A stretch of DNA of 64,000 bases from Amphiura filiformis (GCF_039555335.1 NC_092628.1:57585547-57649546), one strand, 5' to 3'. Counted from the stretch's first letter, positions 1-12,724 are shown. Program-made: numbers and translations. The notes: generated by a model from the sequence alone, not told the origin.

Positions 1-64
1 GTAACAGAAGATGAATAATCCAACAATGAAAAATACCACATGCCAAAAATCGAAGAACGCCAAT

Positions 65-330
65 CTAAAAATCAATAAGTCCGCAATTCCATATCATTAC
101 CGAAAAAGTAGGAACTAAAGAGAAGACGGCATAAAAAAGAAAATTGTGATGCCGGAAGTTATACCACATATCACGTACGATCCTCTGCTGAATAGAGCTA
201 TAAACCATCCTGGGAATAGATCCGCCGGAAAACGAGGAATCCATCAGCCAAGATAGCGAACATTTGTAACGCCAAAACACATTATAATTACACAGAAACA
301 TAATCAAGTTCTATAAAGTATATAGTATCA
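65..330. repeat. duplicated segment, copy 1 (partner at 7530-7990)
   Basis: Shares tracts with 7530-7990 in the same orientation: ATGCCGGAAGTTA, GATCCTCTGCTGAATAGA versus GATCCTCTGTTGAATAGA, CATCAGCCAAGAT, and a conserved ACGCC...ATTATAA...TAATTAAGTT-like tail. An 80-codon minus-strand ORF (65-307) exists only in this copy and is broken in the partner, so coding function is doubtful. Confidence 0.6.
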
Positions 331-403
331 CTTCACTCTCTTGATTTTATTGTAACTTTGCCAGTTAAGTATAACGGTTTTTAGATTTCCACAATACACG
401 CTA

Positions 404-1266
404 CGAGGGTGATTCAAAACATTAGAGACATTGCGATTTCCAAACGTAGACATCGGAAGATATTCCACGTGCGAAATCGACGTAGATACATCGTTGATAA
501 TGTACAAAATATGTCCATTTCACAATATGTTAAAGACAGTCAAAGATAATGAACATACGAAGGAAAGTCCAATTATTATTATGATCTTTTTTGTTTGTAA
601 CAAATCATTATAATAAAGGTACAGCGATGTGTTAAAAATGGACGAAATTTAAACGCAATATTCATACGCAGAGATTGCCGATTGAAATGTGTGTGATACT
701 TTGCGTACAAAAAATCACATTGCGATTTCCCATTTTGGATTCCCAACGTAGAATAAAACGCAGATGCTACGTTGCATATGCTGATTTTACCTCATGTCTA
801 AGTCCATGCAACGCGCCCAATTTTCAGGACGAAAAAGTCTCATTTTGAAAGTAAAGTCATGATGTATGGATGTAGTGATCTTTAATCTACCAAAATATAT
901 GTTTTTGGGCAACTAATATTTGGGGAGCACAAAAAACAATTAAGTTTAATCAGCATGTAGATCAAAATTTTAGTCAAAATCAAAAGCGGCTTGTTTAAAT
1001 CAGGCATAGACTCAGCTTACTGTTATCGGGACTGATATTTTTTCAATCACTATGCCCTCTATCGACCTAGGTTAGAAGCTGTTAGATTAGATCAAATATT
1101 ATAGTCTTTTTTTCAGCTCATTTGTTCTCCTTCGTGACGAATGAGCACAATCCAGCTTGGGACCGAGACTAGCAATATTTAACGTACGTAAAAACGTACG
1201 CGAAAACGTACGTTCCACGCGCTGCGTTTAGAAAATCGCAATGTCTCTATTATGTCGCCACCCTCA
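404..1266. mobile_element. non-autonomous mariner-like TIR element
   Basis: Begins CGAGGGTG and ends CACCCTCA, both flanked by TA (402-403 and 1267-1268), the target duplication of Tc1/mariner elements. The TIRs continue with AGAGACATTGCGATTT on the left and its complement on the right. No transposase is readable inside. A cluster of three ACGTACG motifs sits at 1180-1215. Confidence 0.7.
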
Positions 1267-1268
1267 TA

Positions 1269-2760
1269 CCTCACCTTTTACAAGGAGTAGCCATTTTATA
1301 TTTCCATTTTATAACCAAGGTCTTATTTAGCTTGCAAACAAATTGGTTTAATTCTTTTTCTATTTGTTGTAGACAAATTAAAAATCAAATCAGGATTCAA
1401 TAGAGCGAAAATGGAAAAAAAATGGAAAAAATACCGAAAGTTATGAAAATAATAATAATAAAATGCTTTACTTTAACCGACGTTGCTTTTTTGCAAAGAA
1501 AAGACAAGAGGAGAGAAGAACTGTAATCAAATTTAATGTTTTTCGTAAAAATACCCAAACGACGTTAGTGCAGAATTTGTTTGTATTAGAAAAAAAGGGC
1601 TAACTATATGGAAATGGCACTTGGTATTGAACACCAAGGAAACTAATGTGAAAATAACAAGTGACAAAACGTTGATTGGATGTCTTTATGTCATACAGAC
1701 TGATGGTCCTGAAGCAGATCCTCATGCTCTGTAAGACCATTAGACACAACAGCAAACATTGGATGCTGGTATAATTTTTTTAAGTTAAAATGCATTTTTA
1801 TTACTGGTGATATTGCTATATGGTTACACATTTGATGTGGTTTCATTTATAATAGTATGTTAGCGTTATATTTATAACACTTGCATATTCAGCTAATCTC
1901 TAGGACGGACACAGTCATATTTACATGTAAATGTGAGATGATTGTTTACCGTTTCCGGTATATCAAATCTTATTTTGGTTCTGAAGTCATCTACGAAAAT
2001 CTGGAAGAGATATCCGTAAACATCTGCCTTCACTTGTAGATGACATCCCCACTTATCCTTTACAGAACCAAAATTATAAGAGTGGGTTAGAACTTAAGAT
2101 TGAATGGTATCTGAGTAGCAGAAGGATAAAAAAGGTAACTTCAATTATCCTTTAAATCACCGATTTCAAAGCTTTTGCAGACTGCAGTTCGTGAGTGTAG
2201 GGTTGGCGTCATTATGATGTATAATGAAATGAATTCAATAACACGATTATATACCGAAAACGTGTTTAACTTCAATAATAGACAGAACTGAAGAGATATT
2301 GTGCCTTTATGTAACAAACGATTTAAAATTAATATATTTTTGCATGTGTGACATACATCAATGCACTTAATGGTCATATTTTTATTACATGCGGTATTTA
2401 TACTAAAAAAACAACAACCAGTGCATGAATGTAATAAAATTCTGAAAAGCATTATATTTGAGCTGTTTTGATTGAAAACTATTTTGAGTTGTTTTTTAAT
2501 ATTCTTATTTGAAGCGTCATTAAACACAACACACGTTAATATTGAAGATAATATTTTTCACAGTACATTACAAAATACGGAATGCAGCCAAATTTCCAAC
2601 TGACTAGTCAAACTTTTTTTTTCCAATTTGTATTCATAAGTTCGGAAATGAAGTCAGCATATTAAAACATGAATATAATGAAAGAATATAGAATTAACTC
2701 GCTTGTGATTCTACTAGTATACTCAGAGGACTTGTTCAACGCGCGATATCATGCACTCTT
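1269..2760. other. no gene recognised
   Basis: AT-rich sequence. A 128-codon minus-strand ORF at 2141-2527 has low-complexity composition and no recognisable domain. I see no splice-bounded conserved exon here. Confidence 0.5.
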
Positions 2761-3051
2761 ATTCGCCGTAGAAGTGACGTAATAATCGGATTAACTACCA
2801 TAGCAACAATTTTTGAATAGATCGCCCTGCACTACACGCAGATTGCATTATAACAGGTGCGAGTGTTCAGCATAATATGCATATTCTACAGAATTATGAT
2901 AGATACAGGTCTTTATCCCTGTTCTTTGATATCTATGGTTCAATGCATAGGTACCTAGTGAACGTTGTAGTGCAGGGCGATATATTCAAAATCGTATTCA
3001 TCTATTGCTATGGCAGTTAATCCGATTAATTACGTCACTTTTACGGCGAAT
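2761..3051. mobile_element. foldback MITE, family A copy 1
   Basis: The left end ATTCGCCGTAGAAGTGACGT is mirrored at the right end (TACGTCACTTTTACGGCGAAT). The inner arms also match: AATCGGATTAACTACCATAG and the TCGCCCTGCACTAC block. No coding capacity. A second copy lies at 25972-26288. Confidence 0.8.
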
Positions 3052-3061
3052 TGCTCTTTAA

Positions 3062-3326
3062 TTAATTACCCGTAGCAATGGGTTTACACTATTTTTAATG
3101 TATTGCACTGCACTAGACATTACGCTGTTTCTATTCCTACCCTAGATTATCTAAGAATAGGGATAAAGTGAGCTGATAGGGATAAAATAATGCTGAGTCC
3201 AATGCATGTATGTTTCATCCGCACCTGAAAAATTCGTGTCTTTGAAAAGATGATGAGTGCAACCTGCTTATTCCAGAATGGGCAATACATTCAAAAATAG
3301 TGTAAACTCATCGCTATGGTAATTAA
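3062..3326. mobile_element. foldback element, distant relative of family A
   Basis: Arms 3062-3108 and about 3280-3326 are inverted copies sharing TTAATTACC and GTTTACACTATTTTT. It directly abuts the previous element and shares the wording 'TGCACTGCACTA' and 'AGGGATAAA', so it looks like a diverged copy of the same family. Confidence 0.6.
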
Positions 3327-3384
3327 TCTTGTTACATCACTATACTTCTACTAGGGGTGGGCGAATGAGAGCAATTTTTGCAAA

Positions 3385-3540
3385 TCATTTATAAGACAAG
3401 TGGATTCTATGGCCATTTTGGCTGCTGAAACTGAATCTGAAAAGCTTTTTGGCATAAAATGAATTATATTTGTTCAGTGGACTTTTTTAAACTGGCCGGA
3501 CATTTCGCTGAAAAAAAAGCCAAAAAATTAACAAACATAG
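3385..3540 (+). repeat. dispersed repeat (inverted partner at 5860-5985)
   Basis: Shares, in opposite orientation with 5860-5985, the blocks for GCTGAAACTGAATC, AAAGCTTTTTGGCATAAA and TTCAGTGGACTTTTT. No coding content is recognisable. Confidence 0.6.
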
Positions 3541-3953
3541 CGTGAAATATGTCTTTTTATAGGTTTTTGAGATCACTGAATTAAAACAAATAGCACTAAT
3601 CAGAGTGATTCAAGCATTTGTATTGCCAGTTAGCTGCAAAATGTTTTTAAAAAAATTAAAAATCATTTATATGCGCCTTTATGAGCACGGCCCTTTTGCA
3701 AAAGCCATTTATCAAAAGAACAACTATAAATTACATAAATTACATAAACAAGAGCATTCCATAGTAGAATGTGATAAACATTAAAAAAAAAAAAGGTCTT
3801 TTGGTGAGTGATTTTTACCTACAACACAATATGTAATGTACAGCAAGAAACAACAACTTTGAAACCTTTGTTGAAAAAAAGATTTCTTCATAAAAAAAAC
3901 CTCTCTGCCCAAGTGCTATAGGGAAACTGAACTGTCAAAGGTGAGTTCCTTAA

Positions 3954-4311
3954 AGGGGTACTACACCCTGTGGTAAATTTGTGACTATTTTTGCATTTTC
4001 TCAAAAATAATAACACACTGGTAACAAAAGGTATGTATATTATTGGGGCAAGGAATCCAATTACTACACTGAAATTTCAGTGACTCAAGACAAGCGGTTC
4101 AGTATATATGATCGGAAATAAGGTACATCCTAGCGGTACCTTATTTCTTATCATAAATAACAAACCGCTTGTCTTGGGTCACTGAAATTCCAGTGTAGTA
4201 ATTGGACTCCTTGTTTCTATAATATACATTACTTTTTGTTACCACTGTGTTATTAGTTTTTGAGAAAAATGCAAAAATAGACACAAATTTATCGAGGGGT
4301 GTAGTACCCCC
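3954..4311. mobile_element. TTAA-flanked foldback MITE (piggyBac-type target)
   Basis: Flanked by TTAA at 3950-3953 and 4312-4315. It begins AGGGGTACTACACCC and ends in the complement. The two arms (about 170 bases each) pair along almost the whole length around a centre near 4130. TTAA duplication is the hallmark of piggyBac-superfamily transposition. No ORF. Confidence 0.8.
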
Positions 4312-5007
4312 TTAATCATGTTAATCAATATCGAATACTGTCATCATTTCAATGAAAAGAAAGTATCTTACCATCAGGGGCTATTTTAACGTGTCCCCTG
4401 GCACGTTCGTGCAATGAGATAAAATATCTGTGCAGTGACAATTAAAAATCCGTGTTTGAAATATGCAATAGAGATGCTTTATAATTATAGAGCCTTTCGT
4501 ACAGTCACATTCAGGTAAAAATGTCAACATTAACACTCCACAGCTCTTCAGCACCCCCTTTCTTGAAAACCTCATTTCGTAATACCAGATGCATATAGAA
4601 ATAGCTGGGAACAGCTACCTTAGAGCAGGCGTGGACACGGTGATTGTCCATTCAAGAAGGGGAAAGAAAAAGAGAGCAAATAGGAGAAACTGGAAAAGGA
4701 CAGAAAAAACATTAAATTGCACGTAAGGCCAATGAATGCCCCCGTTTTTAGAAGCTCGGATCCGCAATTGATCATGTAAACAGAAAACAAATCTTATTTA
4801 GACTTCTATATTTTGCTCAATATCTTACCGACTGATGAAATCTTATCTTAAAGGAGTATTTCGTGATCCTAGCATCCTCTTTTTATGACATTTTTCAGTA
4901 CATATCCACGAAAAAGCCTATTCCCAAAATTTCAGTTGATTCCGATTTTGCGTTTGCGAGTTATGCATGATTATGTGTATTACACTGCTCCATAGACAAT
5001 GCGTTGT

Positions 5008-5037
5008 AATTTCGTTCTGGTGCACCAGAACGAAATT
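5008..5037. repeat. 30-bp perfect palindrome
   Basis: Arms of 15 bases meet at GTGCAC without a spacer (TTTCGTTCTG...CAGAACGAAA). It lies in sequence starting TTAAAGGAGTATTTCG (4850) that resembles another TTAA-type repeat whose far end I could not fix. Confidence 0.7.
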
Positions 5038-5859
5038 CAAATTTCACGATATCTTTGCAAAACGAATTAATCTGCAAGAAATATTTTGTACATAAACATT
5101 ATGTAGCCAGAGGTTTCCAGTGCTATAAAAATCTCAACTTTTTTTCGACAAGCCTAATTTAATAGAATATTGTAAATATTTTGCTTCATATCGGTATATT
5201 GAATGAAAGTGAATATAACCATGACCTTGAAATGCAGTGTCAACAGAGAAAATGGATCTCATATAATTCTCCATTCTTAATGAAGAACCTTGCTCAAAAT
5301 TTATATAAAATGTATTGTACGTAATGTGCGTATAGTAGCAAAGCAACGAAGCGAAAAGTATAGAAGCTAAAGCTCAATATAAATGTTGTCATTTTTGATA
5401 CATTACAACAATACATTATTATGTTCATGGTTTATCTGTTGTACTTCTCTCAAATTGCATGATAATGGAAATTTAAATCAAGCGATTAGTATTGATGCAT
5501 TTTAGCCCTAAAATATCTTGACGCATAGAATATTTCTACATATACATGGAATCAAGTTTGTATAAAGTGCTCAAAATGCCGCATATTTGGTCAAAATCGC
5601 CTAAAAATTGCGGGTTGATCATGGTAGATTTAGGATTAAAAGGGGCAAAACAGCTACATTATCTTGTTATGTTATGAATATGTATTTTTATGCCTTTTTT
5701 ACGTAAATTTTAGATATATGTAAGTTAAACAGCATACCAATACCCCAGTCATTTAAGTTATTTATATTTAAATTCAGAGACCTCAAAAACATATAAAATG
5801 ATACATTGCAGGCTATGGTTGTAATTTTATAGCAATTTTTTGGCAAAATATTGGGAAAA

Positions 5860-5985
5860 AGTCGGGTTTTGGCAGCCATTTTGAAAAAGTCCACTGAACC
5901 AATATAAAAATTAATTTTATGCCAAAAAGCTTTCCCGATTCAGTTTCAGCAACCAAAATGGTTGTCTTAAAATTATTTTGTCCTT
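5860..5985 (-). repeat. dispersed repeat, inverted copy of 3385-3540
   Basis: Contains AAAAAGTCCACTGAACCAAT and TTTATGCCAAAAAGCTTT, the reverse complement of the block at 3385-3540. Confidence 0.6.
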
Positions 5986-7529
5986 TGCTCACCACCTAGG
6001 TTTCATTATCATTGAGGTATAGGACTTTTTATTTTTTCGGAGAAGAGCAGGTAGGGCAACTACTTGATTATATTTCTACATGTTCATACTACATACTCTG
6101 AAAATTTTAGAAAATTCCATGTGTCCGGTTTTTTAAAATCACATTTTTGTTCCTAAAATAGGGGTTATAGCGCCCTCAACGGGCACTCATAGGGCTACAT
6201 GTAAAGACCAGTTATAGACAAATGGCCCCAAAATAAAACGGACTCGTTCATTTTTCCTCAAATTTTGCATATGATGTAGATTTAACATCTGGAATGTAAT
6301 GCAAGTGGTTTCGTTGCTGATGCTCTTCTAAATTCATTTATAAAATGTCCGCCCCAGACCAAGGTGTCACCCTTACCCTTATCACCGTCTTTTCTCTCAG
6401 TATTGGTGTATTGCTTTTTGTTATGGGAAGTTGTTCAAAAGCGTTCTTGTCATGCACGGTTCGGAAACGAGCTAGCGCACTTGTCATGGCATTGCATAAC
6501 CAGGTTTGACTGTATTGAAAAAGTGGCTACGGAAGGGGGGGTCGGGGGGCGAACATATTTTGTTCCGGTTTTACTGGGACCCCAAAATGAAGGTGAGTTT
6601 TGCTATTTTATTAGGTTTTTTTGGGGGGTCGACCCCCACTTCCGCTGAATATGTTTTGAAACTACGTAGTTGCTAAATAAAAATAATAAAGATGCAAACA
6701 AAGAACAAAATTCCAAAAAACAACTTAAGCATAAGCTCACATGATAATCACCAAAATCTAAGTATTTTGTTTCTTGCCTTACATAATCAAATGAAATTGG
6801 ATTTTTCAGGCAAGTATAACGCACACGATTTCATTATTGCGAGCGGGGACTTTTGTGATACAAACAATTTAATAAAGGTTACCCAACGTGTATTATTTCT
6901 ACCTCACTGAATCGAATAAGTGATCATTTTGTGCACACTTGATTTAATATCGTTCGTCTTCTTCTTCACTTGGCTATTGGCCTCATAGACTCAATACAGT
7001 CCCCGTGCATTGTATGCTGTGAATCCTCGCATATTCATGAGGGCGAATCGTTCGATTGTGCGTGTCTTACAACCACGACAACGTTGCGTACCTTCGCGTT
7101 TACGTGATAGAGCGTTTGCTTGTCTTCGCTTTACGCGAAAGACCGCAAAATACGCGGTAAGTGCGTAGCAGTTTCGTGTGTCGCACTCCACGGAACAATC
7201 GGACCTCATTATCGGGTGATGCTGAGACTAATTGTGACTGTTTGGAGTTTGTCTGTATCTCTGAAATAGTCCATGATTGGCCCAGGTTTCACGGATCATT
7301 AATTGCCGCCGACATCGAGCCACAGCTAGCTGGAAATATATACCACATGATAATGATGAACTGTGCATTTGCGTTGTGCGTTAATTCTCGGCCAAATGAG
7401 AGCTGCACAGTATTGGAAGGAAGGGAGGAAGGAAAGAACTGGGAGGATGAAATAACATACTAGAAAAATTTAAAACAAACAGATTAGGAAATAAGAGATG
7501 CAATATAGATCAAATGAAGGGGCCATCAA
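5986..7529. other. no gene recognised; contains CpG-rich patch
   Basis: Short ORFs on both strands match no known domain. About 7030-7190 is locally rich in CpG (TTTACGTGATAGAGCG, TTTACGCGAAAGACCG). G-runs at 6535-6640 look like repeat sequence. Confidence 0.5.
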
Positions 7530-7990
7530 AAGTTAATAATAATGCCGGAAGTTACACTATAATAGATGACGTACAATCCTCTGTTGAATAGAACCCTAGG
7601 ACATTTGGGAAGAGATCCGAAAATCCCGCAGCAATTCATCAGCCAAGATCATGACGAAAAATCTAGATTGTGTGAGTATTCTCAATAATGGTTTGTCACG
7701 CCAAAGTCCAGACGAAGCAAGAGCATCAGGGGCCCATAGACAAGGAGCAGTGCGAAACCCTTTTTACATATCCTAATTATCATCCCTTATTTCATTTTCG
7801 CTTTTGTGCGGAGCCCCTGAACCCTGGGGGCCCCTGAACTTTGTCCATACTGTCCACCTGCTTGCTACGCCCAAAACCCCATTATAAATTACATACTAAA
7901 GTAAAAGCATAATTAAGTTGTATGTATAGGCTATAGTATAAGATATCCAATCTCTTATAAAGTATAACGTATATAAGGACATTTAAATGG
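7530..7990. repeat. duplicated segment, copy 2, upstream of the GPCR
   Basis: Matches 65-330 in the same orientation with an insertion of about 170 bases (7690-7860). It ends about 400 bases before the GPCR start, so it may belong to the receptor's 5' flank, copied together with a paralogue whose coding part is outside or lost. Confidence 0.55.
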
Positions 7991-8405
7991 GATAGAATTT
8001 GGGTTGTTACTATTGGTCTATAATCGCCATCACGTGATTCGTGTGCAGTCATATAGTTTCATTAGCGGTGACCATGAAAACAGACTATCCTTGGATGTTA
8101 TACTAAGGAAACGTTTAAGTGACTATGTCCGCTGTAACTAAACATCAACATGAAAAATAACGGCTAATATATCGTACATAAATAAACTATTTGACTGGTA
8201 ATCAGGATGCTGGAAGCTGCTGGATGCGGATATCGCCGCTTACTTTGGTGTCAGTTCCAAAGCGAATTTCGCCGTTATATCTTCGAAACCTAGTAAACTT
8301 AAAAGTTATCATTTGATACATTTAATAACAACATAACTCTGTACTGTAACACACAGTAACGCTTCTGAATCGATTTCTACCTTTTCTACTTGTTGAAGGA
8401 ATGTA

Positions 8406-11400
8406 ATGGCTAGACTGATCAGTCTATTGTTAAAACTTTCGGTTATTTTTCTAACAATAACCTTTTATCGAGGAAATGACGTCCATGTGACTGCAGAACT
8501 TATTGTACAACCGTTATGGGATGCCGTGATAAACACTTCGTCACCTTGCGTACTAGATGAGTACAATACGGAAATTACACGTCCAATGCTAAAACTATGG
8601 GGAAGCACACATCATACATGTAGCCTTCAAATTACCGCGCCAGGAACCTCATACAACTCTACTGTTACTGGACACGGATGAAAACTACTTTGTATACGTT
8701 GAACGGGAAGGACAGTTGAACGAGTGCTCTAATCAATTTGTATCAATAGCTGCACAAAGACAAGTATGTAATGTGACTTTTATGCATATGAACCTCACGG
8801 TTCATTTGCAAGGTAATGTTTCTCTGTTGATTACCGATTTGAGTGACAATAATTTTAGTTGTCCTGATCATGCTGATAGATATGGTAATAATGTAACTGA
8901 CGGTGATGTATATCGTAATTTCGAATGTTCGAAAGGTACTGTAAGAGGTTATAGCGAACAAATCACTTGTATAGAAGATACCAGTGTAGGTAATTGCACG
9001 CTTGATTTCAAACTAAATTGCGATGTTACCTTCGGGAACAGGGAAGTAGTGATTGCATGTAAAGACAAAAATGTCCTGCAAAAACGAAAGGTTATGATAA
9101 AATATCCAACATACTTACGGTTGTTGGACCTTAGTATCAATAACATAATGCAAATTGAAGATAATGCATTCAAAGGGTTAAGCGAGGTTATGATATTAGA
9201 TCTTGAATTAAACATGCTAGTTGTTCTTGTCGGTCAAACATTTTCAGGTTTAGATCAATTGCATAAGCTTTTCCTACAACAAAATCAAATACAATTAATC
9301 CATGAAGATGCACTTCGAGGCTTACGAAATTTGAGGTCATTGCACCTTCAAAATAACCAGCTAAAAACACTTGAAGAAAATGTTTTCCGAGATTTAGGCA
9401 ATCTTGAAACATTGTACCTGATGGACAACAACCTGGCTACGCTACCAGAAGGTTTGTTCTTAAATTTAAGGAATTTAGATGAGCTCTATCTTCACTACAA
9501 CCCGTTAGTTGCGGTTGATGATAGAATGATCTGGAGCTTAAGTAAGCTGTCCATTCTCATTTTGGCTATTACAGATATTCGGGAAGTCTCAGGCGATTTC
9601 TTTTTTGAGGTTGACAATTTGCATACGCTCTACTTATCCTATAACCAAATTGAAACTCTGAATGAAACTATTTTTCAAAATCTTGACCAACTCATATTCC
9701 TAGATCTTCGCGGCAACAGATTTACGGAACTTTCAGAAGAGTTGCTTTGGGGAAATACAAACTTGAACGAGCTTTTACTTTCAGAAAATCCACTGGTATC
9801 TCTGCACTCAAATCAACTCAAAGGGTTACGCAACTTACGAGATATTCAAATAACTCATACCACGTTGAAAACATTTCCCGCAGAGATATTTTCTGATCTG
9901 ACTAACTTAAAAACAGCTGTTTTTACACACAATGAATTAACATCACTCCCCAGTGACGTATTTCATGGGTTGTTTAACTTACAAGTGTTGGCTCTGTGGC
10001 AAAACAATTTAACTCAACTGGATGAGGACCTCTTAAAAGATTTAAGTAAGTTGGAAATTCTAACCTTCAGAGAAAATCAATTATCCAAACTACCAAAAGG
10101 TATATTGTATGGATTGAAAAACTTGAACATTCTGTACTTGGAACATAACCAGCTATCGTGGTTTGAATCGGATATGTTTAGAGACCTGGGAAACCTCACG
10201 TTCTTGGTAATGTCCGACAATAAATTTCAAGACATCCCAGATATGAAATATCTTAAACAGTTAACCTTTCTGAACATACGTAACAATCCCTTGATTCATG
10301 TTACTAGTGAGAGCTTTTCTGGTATACAAAACGATATTGGTTTCGAAGTCAGTCAACATGAGATATGCGACTGCTATAAACCTGCTGGTTCTGATTGCAG
10401 CGCATCAGATGATAGGTCCCCGTACCTTACATGCGATCGGTTATTATCAGATAGAGTTCTGGTAGCTATGATGTGGCTTATTGGTTTAAACGCGCTGTGC
10501 GGAAATATCTTTGTACTCATTTGGAGAAAGAAAACTACCAAGAAAAGTAAAGTTCAAGATTTATTTTTAACCAACCTTGCGCTGTCAGATTTTCTCATGG
10601 GTGTATACATGATAACCATTGCATCTGCAGATATCTACTTTGGGGAGAATTTTCCCATGCAATCTGAAAGATGGCGATCTGGTATATCCTGTCGTGTTAC
10701 AGGTGCAATATCAATAATATCAAGTGAAGCGTCAGTGTTCTTTGTAACACTTATAAGCATTGATAGATTCATTAGCATAAGATTCCCTATGTCAACTAAC
10801 AAAATTGGAAAAAACCTGGCATTATTTACAATATGCATAACCTGGGTCTTTTCGGCAGCATTAGGCATTGTACCATCGGTACTATCCGCCGGAAAGAAAA
10901 ACTTCAAATTCTATGACAACTCTCATGTGTGCATTGGTCTCCCATTGGCTTTGACTAAATCATATAACAATACCAAAATTGAAGAAGTGATCAACATTCC
11001 AAGATTTGGAACACTTACGTACACAAAATACACATATGTAACTGAGTATGAAGGTCTCATAACTGGTATGTATTTTTCTACGGCGGTATTCCTTGGCCTT
11101 AATTGTATCTGTTATCTGATTATTCTTAGTTGTTATGTTCTTATTGTACAAGCCATCCAAGCTTCGTCAAAACGATCTGGCCGTACTCGCGAAATGAAAG
11201 AACAAATTAAACTTACAACTAAAGTAACAACCATAGTGGCCACAGATTTCCTCTGTTGGTCTCCGATAATTTTACTCGGAATACTTGTGCAAACAAGAAT
11301 TGTTACTTTGCCTCCGTCGGTTTATGCCTGGTCAGTAACCTTTATTTTGCCCATCAATTCTGCAATTAATCCATACCTGTATACGATAGCAGATATAATT

Positions 11401-11454
11401 TCAAAAAGGCGCGAAAAGAAAGCTAAAACAACTGATCAGACCAAAAATATTTAA
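8406..11454 (+). CDS. LRR-containing class A GPCR, relaxin-receptor/LGR-like, intronless, with one frame shift
   Basis: A plasma-membrane receptor with a large extracellular leucine-rich domain that would bind a ligand and signal through G proteins. The ATG at 8406 has a good Kozak context (G at -3, G at +4) and opens a hydrophobic signal peptide (MARLISLLLKLSVIFL). An N-glycosylation- and cysteine-rich N-terminus follows, then about 17 LRRs of 24 residues (9108-10350), a Cys-rich hinge (CDCYKP...YLTC) and seven TM helices. GPCR signatures: GN in TM1, LALSDFLMG in TM2, DRF instead of DRY after TM3, FLCWSP in TM6, NPYLY in TM7. TM2, TM6 and hinge wording resemble RXFP/LGR receptors, but no LDLa module is visible. 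The reading frame moves by one base between about 8650 and 8662: frame one stops at 8679-8681, while the next frame reads on through TDENYFVYVEREG. This is a sequencing error, an allele or a young pseudogene. No intron is seen. The family call is firm; the ligand is unknown. Confidence 0.9.
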
Positions 11455-12724
11455 AATCCTCAAGGAAGTAATGGATTTCCCGAACCAAAGTGTTTAATTA
11501 TTACTTTCAATTTGTACTTTAATCGCACTTTATTTCACAGTTGTTAATACCGTATTAATATTAACGTCATTTACTATATAGGCCATATTTTATACATAAT
11601 TACTGATTCAACAATGAACTAGTGTAGCTATCCGCGATGCTGCAATGTTTTGTTAGGCCAATCTGGTACTCGTGCCTATAATTTTGGTGATATATGTTTG
11701 GAAAATACATACTACATTGTGTAGATCATTCTCCTGAACAAGATTTTAGCCAAATCATGCAACAAATTGAATTGCTTTGATGCGCTGAAACACCAAGTCT
11801 GTGATTGTGATAATTCATCATCTGAATACACAATACTGTCATGATATCTTAAGCAAAACGCTCTATGTAGAATGTGGAAATGTCCTTTTCCTAAAGTACT
11901 GTTGAACTAAGTAATAAAAGAATGTTAACCTCTTGTGTTTTAATTAAGTACACAAACTATTACATTATTAATCATTCAACATCTTCTTTATGACCAAAAA
12001 GCACTTTAAACTTGCCGTTAGACTTTTTGAAGGTCAGTGTATGCTGAAAAAGTAAACTCTTGTAGGGCCAAACAAATTGTCTTTTCATAGAAATAAAAGG
12101 TGAGTGGGTTTTTTTGATAGATGCTTGAAATCACATTTTAATATATATTCATATTGTGCTTCTTGAGACGCGTATAAATAATTCAAAATGAGTTTTATAG
12201 AGACAAAATTGACAGATTGCTATGTTCAAGCAACCCTTTAGTTAAAAAGACCCAAAACATCAGATACTAATTGTAATATCTATTATTCAAGTTAAAAACT
12301 CTTGTATTATTGGTACCCATACTCAAATAAATTAAGCAGTTTTTTTAAAAACCCTAATGCTGTTCTGACCCAAAATCATGTTTTTGGCATAACTCTGAAC
12401 CGATGGGTCATAGATAGCATATATACTATACATTTTAGAAATCCTTATAATTAGACGAATAATTTGGCGCATCTTTAAACAAAATTATCACCTTTTCATG
12501 ACCCCTAGCGGTCACTAAGGGTCAAATTCAAAATAGCTGCCGATCTTAAAATAAACTTGAGACCATTATACTTCATGTGTGGAAACTCTCATGCTTTTAT
12601 CACAAACTATATAATGGTTCTGGCTAGCAAATGTTTTTGTATTATACTTTCTCCTTGTTAAATTTGACAACACGATGGGTTGAATAAATCACGAAAGTGT
12701 GTAGTAATAGTCTCACGAACATCC
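11455..12724. other. intergenic stretch between the convergent GPCR and synthetase genes
   Basis: AT-rich sequence without a convincing ORF. It should contain the 3' UTRs of both convergent genes. No strong AATAAA is seen for the minus-strand gene; an ATTAAA variant lies near 12137 on the minus strand. Confidence 0.6.
11913..11918 (+). promoter_or_regulatory. candidate polyadenylation signal of the GPCR gene
   Basis: AATAAA lies 459 bases after the receptor stop codon, in AT-rich sequence. It is the clearest plus-strand hexamer in the gap between the two convergent genes. The motif is common by chance, so assignment to this transcript is inference. Confidence 0.35.

Noticed and set aside
431-613. 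Transposase ORF in the mariner-like element
   Set aside because: Sixty codons without a DDE/D motif or helix-turn-helix wording.
2141-2527. 128-codon minus-strand ORF as a gene
   Set aside because: No recognisable domain, AT-driven composition, no conserved splice-bounded exon nearby.
4850-5650. Another TTAA foldback starting TTAAAGGAGTATTTCG
   Set aside because: The start resembles the family pattern, but I could not find a matching inverted end.
7161-7463. 100-codon plus-strand ORF upstream of the GPCR
   Set aside because: No domain or signal recognised and it overlaps an opposite-strand ORF in a CpG-rich patch; not supported.
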